Positions 59,636 to 64,000 of a stretch of 64,000 bases of DNA are shown here, one piece after another. The first letter of the stretch is position 1. Each line of letters opens with the position of its first letter. Source of the DNA: Gp6-AA40 sp035571515 (GTDB lineage: Bacteria; Acidobacteriota; Vicinamibacteria; Vicinamibacterales; UBA2999); assembly GCA_035571515.1 (NCBI GenBank), contig DATNCQ010000233.1:5221-69220 (forward strand), written 5' to 3'. Below the pieces are notes generated by a model, which saw only the letters and a program-made list of their open reading frames with translations, ran no database searches and had not been told where the DNA came from. The position numbers and the translations under genes were made by a program.

Positions 59636-60949
59636 GTGAGAGGCCTGAAATCCACGGTCGCGCTCGTCGTCATCCTGATCGGACTCGTCGCGTACATCTA
59701 CTTCGTCGACCGGAACAGGCCGGCCTCCGACGCGGCCGAGGTGAAGGCGAAGGCCTTCACCGTCGATGCCGATCAGATCGAGGAAATCCAGATCAAGCCG
59801 GCGACGGGCGAGGCGTCGCGCCTGCAGAAGATCAACGGCACCTGGCAGCTGGTCGAGCCGGAGAAGGCGGACGCCGACCAGGGGCAGGTCTCGAACGCGG
59901 CGACGAGCCTGGCCACGCTCGAGATCAACCGCGTCGTCGACGACAACCCGGGCGACCTCGCGGGCTACGGGCTGAATCCGCCGAAGGGCGACATCGCGTT
60001 TCGCGTCAAGGGCAAGAGCGACCTGCAGCACCTCCTGCTCGGCGAGAAGACGGCGACGGGCGGCGACATGTACGCGAAGACGCCCGATCAGAAGCGCGTT
60101 TTCCTGATTGCGGCGTATCTCGAGAACACCTTCGAACGGACGCCGTTCGACCTCCGCGACAAGGCGGTGCTGAAGTTCGATCAGTCGAAGGCCGACGGCG
60201 TCGAGATCGTGCACGATGGGACCACCGCGCTCGCCAAGATGGGCAGCGACTGGACGTTGACCAAGCCGTACAAGGCCCGGGCCGACTTCGCCGGCGCGGA
60301 GGCGATCCTTACCGGCATCTCGTCCGCGCAGATGCAGAAGATCGTCTCGAACGAGGCGAAGGATCTCGGCAGCTACGGCCTCGACAAGCCCGACACCACC
60401 ATCACCGTGATGTCCGGCAGCACGCGCGCGTCGCTCGCGCTCGGCAAGAAGGACGGCGAGTCGGTCTACGCACGCGACCTCTCGCGGCCGATCGTGTTCA
60501 CCATTCCGGCGATGACGGCGACCGACCTGCAGAAGGACGCCTCGACGCTGCGCCGCAAGGACATGTTCGACGGGCGGTCGTTCAACACCACGCGCGTCGA
60601 GCTGAAGCGCGGCGTCGAGACGCTCACCTTCGACAAGTCGAAGGACAAGGACGGCAAGGACGTCTGGAAGAACGCCGCGGGCAAGGACGTCGACGCGATG
60701 AAGATGGACGACATGCTCACCAAGCTGTCGAACATCCGCGCGCAGCTGTTCCAGGAGCGCGTCGATCCGGTGCTCAGGATGCCGACGCTCGTCGCGACGC
60801 TGAAACTCGAGAACAACACGACGGAGACGGTCACCTTCGCGCGCAACGGCAACGCGGTGCTCGCCAACCGCTCCGGCGAGCCCGGAAGCGCCACGGTGGA
60901 AGTCATGTCGTTCAACGACGCGATGACGGCCATCGACGCCGTGAAATGA
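59636..60949 (+). CDS. DUF4340 domain protein
   Basis: A 437-residue protein with an N-terminal membrane anchor (VALVVILIGLVAYIYFV) and a periplasmic DUF4340 region made of two beta repeats (ADQIEEIQIKPATGEASRL, LGSYGLDKPDTTITVMSG). It regularly follows GldG-like genes and is assumed to be the periplasmic partner of that complex. GTG 59636 directly follows the preceding stop with one base between. Confidence 0.88.
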   Translation: MRGLKSTVALVVILIGLVAYIYFVDRNRPASDAAEVKAKAFTVDADQIEEIQIKPATGEASRLQKINGTWQLVEPEKADADQGQVSNAATSLATLEINRVVDDNPGDLAGYGLNPPKGDIAFRVKGKSDLQHLLLGEKTATGGDMYAKTPDQKRVFLIAAYLENTFERTPFDLRDKAVLKFDQSKADGVEIVHDGTTALAKMGSDWTLTKPYKARADFAGAEAILTGISSAQMQKIVSNEAKDLGSYGLDKPDTTITVMSGSTRASLALGKKDGESVYARDLSRPIVFTIPAMTATDLQKDASTLRRKDMFDGRSFNTTRVELKRGVETLTFDKSKDKDGKDVWKNAAGKDVDAMKMDDMLTKLSNIRAQLFQERVDPVLRMPTLVATLKLENNTTETVTFARNGNAVLANRSGEPGSATVEVMSFNDAMTAIDAVK

Positions 60950-60955
60950 GGGCGT

Positions 60956-61165
60956 CGCGGTAATTCAAAATGCAAAATGCAAACCGCGTGCGGTTTGTGT
61001 CATCGGGGTGAAAGTCCCGACGCTGGCCACCGGTAATTCAAGATGCAAAATGCAACATGCAAACCGCGCGTGGTTTGCGACAGCGGGGTGAGAGTCGCAG
61101 CGATTTTCACCCCGTTCCCGCGTACGCGGATAAGGTTTGCATCTTGCATTTTGCATTTTGCATTG
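60956..61165. repeat. Pair of ATGCAAAA-type elements, second inside the dacB-like gene
   Basis: First copy 60962-61020 with AATTCAAAATGCAAAATGCA then a GC-rich centre; second copy from 61034 with CAAGATGCAAAATGCAACAT, ending in TTGCATCTTGCATTTTGCAT near 61160. The centre segments GGGGTGAGAGTC and GGGGTGAAAGTC match each other and recall the copy at 31056-31183. Confidence 0.75.
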
Positions 61166-62605
61166 CTGGCGGCGGCTGCGGGCTGCGCGAAAGCACCACC
61201 AGCGATCATCACCCCTCCGACGGTCGACAACACCCGGCAGCTGCAAGCCGATCTCGTAGCCGCGACGAAGCTCCCGGGCGTGCAGCGCGCGACGTGGGGC
61301 GTCGCCGTCCAGTCGCTCGCGCGGAACGAGCGCCTCTTCGACCTCAACCCGCAGACGCTCATGGTTCCCGCGTCCGTCGCCAAGCTGGTGAGCGTCGCGA
61401 GCGCGGCCGACGCGGTGGGCTGGGACTATCGCTTCACGACGACGCTGCGCGCGGGCGGCGCGGTCGATGGTCCGGTGCTGCGCGGCGATCTCCTCGTCGT
61501 CGGCAGCGGCGATCCGGCGATTGGCGGGCGGGGCGGCGACGACTTCACGGCGTGGGTCGAGGCGCTGAAGGCCGCCGGCATCCATCGCATCGACGGCCGC
61601 GTCGTCGGCGTCGACGACTCGTACGAAGAGCCGCGGCCTGGTTTCGCGTGGTCGTGGGACGACCTGGGCTACTCCACCGGCGCCATCTTCGGCGCGCTGA
61701 ACCTGGCGGAAAATCGCCTCGCCGTGACCGTGACGCCGGGAGCCGTCGCGGGCGCGCCGACGAGCCTCGCCTTCAACGTCGAAGCACAGGACCTTCCAAT
61801 CACGAATCGGAGCGTCACGGGCGCGCCGGGCAGCACGACGCTGGTGTGGCCCGAGATGCGGCCCGGCGAAACGGTGTTGACGATTGCCGGCTCCGTGCCT
61901 GTCGGCGGCATGCCGGCGACGCTCGGCGTCTCGGCGGGCAACCCCACCGCCTGGTTCGCGCGCGTGCTGCGGCGGCGGCTGATGGCATCGGGCATCGAGG
62001 TCAGCGGTCCGGCGGTCGACGGTGACGATGTCAGCGTGCCTTCGCCGGATGCCGCGATGATCCTCTACACCTACCGCTCGCATCCGCTCTCGGACATCGT
62101 GCGGCCGCTGCTGAAGGAGAGCATCAACCTGTACGCAGAGGCGGTGCAGCGCCTCAACGCATCGGGACCGCCGCCGCGCACCAACGACCAGGCGCTCGAC
62201 GGCCTGAAGCAGCGGCTCGTGTCGTGGGGCATCGCCGCGGAGGGATTCCAGCTCGTGGACGGGTCGGGCCTCTCGCGGCGCGACGTGGTCGCGCCCGACA
62301 CGCTGCTGACGATCCTCGCGCGGATGTACGACCCGTCGGGCACCTCGCCGTGGATGACGGCGCTGCCGATCGCGGGCGTCGACGGCACGCTGGCCGGGCG
62401 CATGAAGGGTACTCCGGGCGAGAACAACGTGCGCGCGAAGACGGGGACGATGTCCAACGTCCGGTCGCTGGCCGGCTACGTGACGACGCGCGACGGTGAA
62501 CCGCTCGCCTTTGTCGCGATGGTCGACAATTTCGAGGGGACGGGGGCGCAGGCCAACGCCGCGCTCGACGCGCTCGCCGTTTGCCTTGCGTCGTTTTCCA
62601 GATAG
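61043..62605 (+). CDS. dacB: PBP4-type D-alanyl-D-alanine carboxypeptidase/endopeptidase
   Basis: A class-C penicillin-binding protein (M15-independent, S13 family). Active-site motifs: SVAK (in VPASVAKLVS), SIN (in KESINLYAEAV) and KTG (in AKTGTMSNV). It trims peptidoglycan pentapeptides and cuts crosslinks. The signal region CILHFALLAAAAGC, with a lipobox-like Cys, is coded by the ATGCAAAA repeat. The start is uncertain: ATG 61043 is itself within the repeat; GTG 61088 and TTG 61151 are alternatives. No Shine-Dalgarno is clear. Confidence 0.85.
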   Translation: MQNATCKPRVVCDSGVRVAAIFTPFPRTRIRFASCILHFALLAAAAGCAKAPPAIITPPTVDNTRQLQADLVAATKLPGVQRATWGVAVQSLARNERLFDLNPQTLMVPASVAKLVSVASAADAVGWDYRFTTTLRAGGAVDGPVLRGDLLVVGSGDPAIGGRGGDDFTAWVEALKAAGIHRIDGRVVGVDDSYEEPRPGFAWSWDDLGYSTGAIFGALNLAENRLAVTVTPGAVAGAPTSLAFNVEAQDLPITNRSVTGAPGSTTLVWPEMRPGETVLTIAGSVPVGGMPATLGVSAGNPTAWFARVLRRRLMASGIEVSGPAVDGDDVSVPSPDAAMILYTYRSHPLSDIVRPLLKESINLYAEAVQRLNASGPPPRTNDQALDGLKQRLVSWGIAAEGFQLVDGSGLSRRDVVAPDTLLTILARMYDPSGTSPWMTALPIAGVDGTLAGRMKGTPGENNVRAKTGTMSNVRSLAGYVTTRDGEPLAFVAMVDNFEGTGAQANAALDALAVCLASFSR

Positions 62606-62610
62606 GCGGC

Positions 62611-62655
62611 TGAAGACCCGCCTCTCCGTCGATTCGTAGAGGCGGATCCGCCTTG
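62611..62655. terminator. Inverted repeat after the dacB-like gene
   Basis: CCGCCTCT (62618-62625) pairs with AGAGGCGG (62638-62645); a perfect 14-bp palindrome AGGCGGATCCGCCT (62640-62653) overlaps. It fits a factor-independent terminator without a T-run or a member of the GC-rich repeat family. Confidence 0.6.
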
Positions 62656-62681
62656 TGACCCCGCGACGATTCGACTAACCT
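62653..62681 (+). promoter_or_regulatory. Sigma-70-type promoter for the NHL-repeat gene
   Basis: TTGTGA (62653-62658) and TAACCT (62676-62681) have 17 bp between them. A GGAGGG site at 62693-62698 then precedes ATG 62706. Confidence 0.5.
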
Positions 62682-62705
62682 TACCGCCGTCTGGAGGGTT
62701 GTCCG

Positions 62706-63899
62706 ATGCGCAAAACCGCAAGCATCCTTGGACTCGTCGCTCTCGTGGTCGTCCTGTTCAGCCTGGGGCTGCACGTGCAGGCGCAGCAGCAGGCACTGGA
62801 CGAGGGCGGCGCGCCCGTTTTCAAGGTGGATCCGTTCTGGCCGAAGTGGCTGCCCAACAAGTGGGGCATGCAGCAGGTGACGGGCATCGGCATCGATCCG
62901 AGCAACGACCACGTCTGGTTCCTGAACCGCGCAGCGGCCGCCAATCCGGACGAGACCGGTGGGGCGAACGGCCGTCTCGACTGCTGCATCCAGGGTCCGG
63001 AGCTGATCGAGCTCGATCAGGAAGGCAACGTCGTCCACGCGTGGGGCGAAAAGGGCAAGACCGAGAAGTGGCCCACGGCCCTGCAGACCGTGATCGTCGA
63101 CTCGAAAGGATTTGTGTGGGTCGCCGGCACCGGGGCACAGGACAGCATCCTGAAGTACACGAAGGAAGGAAAGCTGGTGTGGGACTTCGGCCATCGCCCG
63201 CCGGCGGACGCCAAGGACTTCAAAGAGACCAACCAGATGACCGACGCCTTCGTCAGCAAGGGACGCTTCCAGCTCGACGAAACGACGAACGAGATCTACA
63301 TCATCAACCAGCGCCGCGTGCTCGTGTATGACATGAACACGGGCGCGTTCAAGCGCGGCTGGGGCGGCCACGGCATGGCGCTGAGCGAGATCACCAACGA
63401 CCCGCTGCCGAAGTACAAGTGGACGGGCGGTCCGCCGACCGAGGAGAAGAACCTCGTGCCCGACCTCCATTTCGTCGAGATCTCGAAGGACCGCAAGGTC
63501 TACGTCGGCGAGCGCGGACAGAACCGCATCGAGGTGTTCACGACCGACGGCAAGTTCCTGCAGGAGTTCTACGTGTCGCCGAACACGCCGTCACAGCGCG
63601 CCGAGGATTGCGGCGGTCTCTACCATCCGAAGCTTCCGCCGTGCGGCACCACCTACAAGCTGGCGCTGTCACGCGACCCGCAGCAGAAGTACATGTACGT
63701 CGCCGACGGCACGAACGACAAGGTCTGGATCCTCGATCGCCGGAGCGGCGGGACACTCGGCAGCTTTGGCCGCAACGGCACCTACGCCGGCCAGTTCCAC
63801 TGGATCAACGCGATCGCGATGGACTCGAAAGGCAACCTCTACACCGGCGAGGTCGAGGAGAACAAGCGCATCCAGAAGTTCGTGCCCCAGAGCCGCTAA
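62706..63899 (+). CDS. Secreted NHL-repeat beta-propeller protein
   Basis: A 397-residue exported protein. Signal peptide (ILGLVALVVVLFSLGLHVQA), then NHL-type blades: MQQVTGIGIDPSNDHVWFLNR, ALQTVIVDSKGFVWVAGTG, VPDLHFVEISKDRKVYVGERG, YKLALSRDPQQKYMYVADGTN and INAIAMDSKGNLYTGEVE. Resembles the propeller of peptidyl-alpha-hydroxyglycine lyases, but I cannot confirm catalytic residues. A CC pair (LDCC) and EDCGG..PPCG cysteines may form disulfides. Strong ribosome binding site. It is a common type in Acidobacteriota. Confidence 0.82.
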   Translation: MRKTASILGLVALVVVLFSLGLHVQAQQQALDEGGAPVFKVDPFWPKWLPNKWGMQQVTGIGIDPSNDHVWFLNRAAAANPDETGGANGRLDCCIQGPELIELDQEGNVVHAWGEKGKTEKWPTALQTVIVDSKGFVWVAGTGAQDSILKYTKEGKLVWDFGHRPPADAKDFKETNQMTDAFVSKGRFQLDETTNEIYIINQRRVLVYDMNTGAFKRGWGGHGMALSEITNDPLPKYKWTGGPPTEEKNLVPDLHFVEISKDRKVYVGERGQNRIEVFTTDGKFLQEFYVSPNTPSQRAEDCGGLYHPKLPPCGTTYKLALSRDPQQKYMYVADGTNDKVWILDRRSGGTLGSFGRNGTYAGQFHWINAIAMDSKGNLYTGEVEENKRIQKFVPQSR

Positions 63900-63916
63900 C
63901 AACAGAGCTAGACAGC

Positions 63917-63973
63917 GCGACGAAGTCTTCCGTAGCGACGAAGTCTTCCGTAGCGTCCGGCTTTAGCCGGACG
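63917..63973. repeat. Tandem 18-bp units and CGTCCGGC hairpin
   Basis: Two exact copies of GCGACGAAGTCTTCCGTA (63917-63934, 63935-63952) precede a perfect hairpin CGTCCGGC-TTTA-GCCGGACG (63954-63973). This lies just after the NHL-repeat gene. Confidence 0.8.
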
Positions 63974-64000
63974 TTCAGGCAGACCCTTTGTGTAGCGCGG

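Overview
The window is GC-rich and gene-dense, almost entirely housekeeping chromosome, with short intergenic gaps and many 4-bp start/stop overlaps (ATGA or GTGA). It most likely comes from an uncultured Acidobacteriota, probably class Vicinamibacteria. This is inferred from two tandem VWA proteins of the acidobacterial VWFA-related type, carboxypeptidase-regulatory plus TPR secreted proteins, a DUF6152 protein, the gene orders, and short palindromic repeats seeded through the gaps. I see no rRNA, tRNA, CRISPR array, prophage or transposase.

Layout. 1-7.8 kb (+): end of an M23 peptidase, a cupredoxin lipoprotein, heme A/heme O synthases and a CtaM-like protein (terminal-oxidase assembly), a membrane diguanylate cyclase, a CarboxypepD_reg/TPR protein, and a sulfatase-fold/TPR protein that lacks key catalytic residues. 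7.9-11.3 kb (-): F0 half of ATP synthase (atpZ-atpI-atpB-atpE-atpF) without F1 genes, then a flippase-like membrane protein. 11.5-19.1 kb (+): two VWA proteins, a CcsA/HemX-type protein, and tetrapyrrole genes hemA-hemC-cobA/hemD-hemB. hemL lies at 20.7-22.0 kb behind a DUF6152 pair on the other strand. 22.7-29.2 kb (-): pyrE, truA, uppS, cdsA, dxr, rseP and a glycine-zipper envelope protein. 29.4-32 kb (+): a TolC-like protein and a glycosyltransferase. 32-41 kb (-): small proteins, a TIGR02757 protein, and a tight seven-gene operon (outer-membrane barrel, PstS-like protein, hybrid histidine kinase, receiver, HD-GYP regulator, BtpA-like protein, CMD-family protein). 41.1-47.3 kb: pyrimidine biosynthesis in two divergent operons (pyrR-pyrB-pyrC-second OPRT on -, pyrK-pyrD-pyrF on +). 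47.3-56 kb: OmpA/Pal lipoprotein, large glycosyltransferase-like membrane protein, LarE with an acidic zinc-ribbon partner, a receiver-PilZ protein, another large membrane protein, and a Zn/Cd-type P1B ATPase. 56.3-60.9 kb (+): a Gld-like ABC transporter with GldG-like and DUF4340 subunits. 61-63.9 kb (+): a PBP4-type carboxypeptidase and an NHL-repeat protein.

The most unusual property is the repeats. At least eight short-period or palindromic dialects fill intergenic gaps (CACGAAGG, ATGCAAAA, GATACCT, CAGGTAGC, CCAACCAC, CCAACTT, CTGCCTG, and a GC-rich GGATCCGG/GGCGGACC family). They often sit between convergent genes, where they would work as terminators. Several lie inside genes and are translated: the CtaA C-terminus, two segments of PyrK, an internal piece and the N-terminus of a glycosyltransferase, the N-terminus of a CMD protein, the signal region of a PBP4-like lipoprotein, the tails of a DUF1572 and a GT2 protein, and the stop codon of atpE. 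This is the observation most worth following up.
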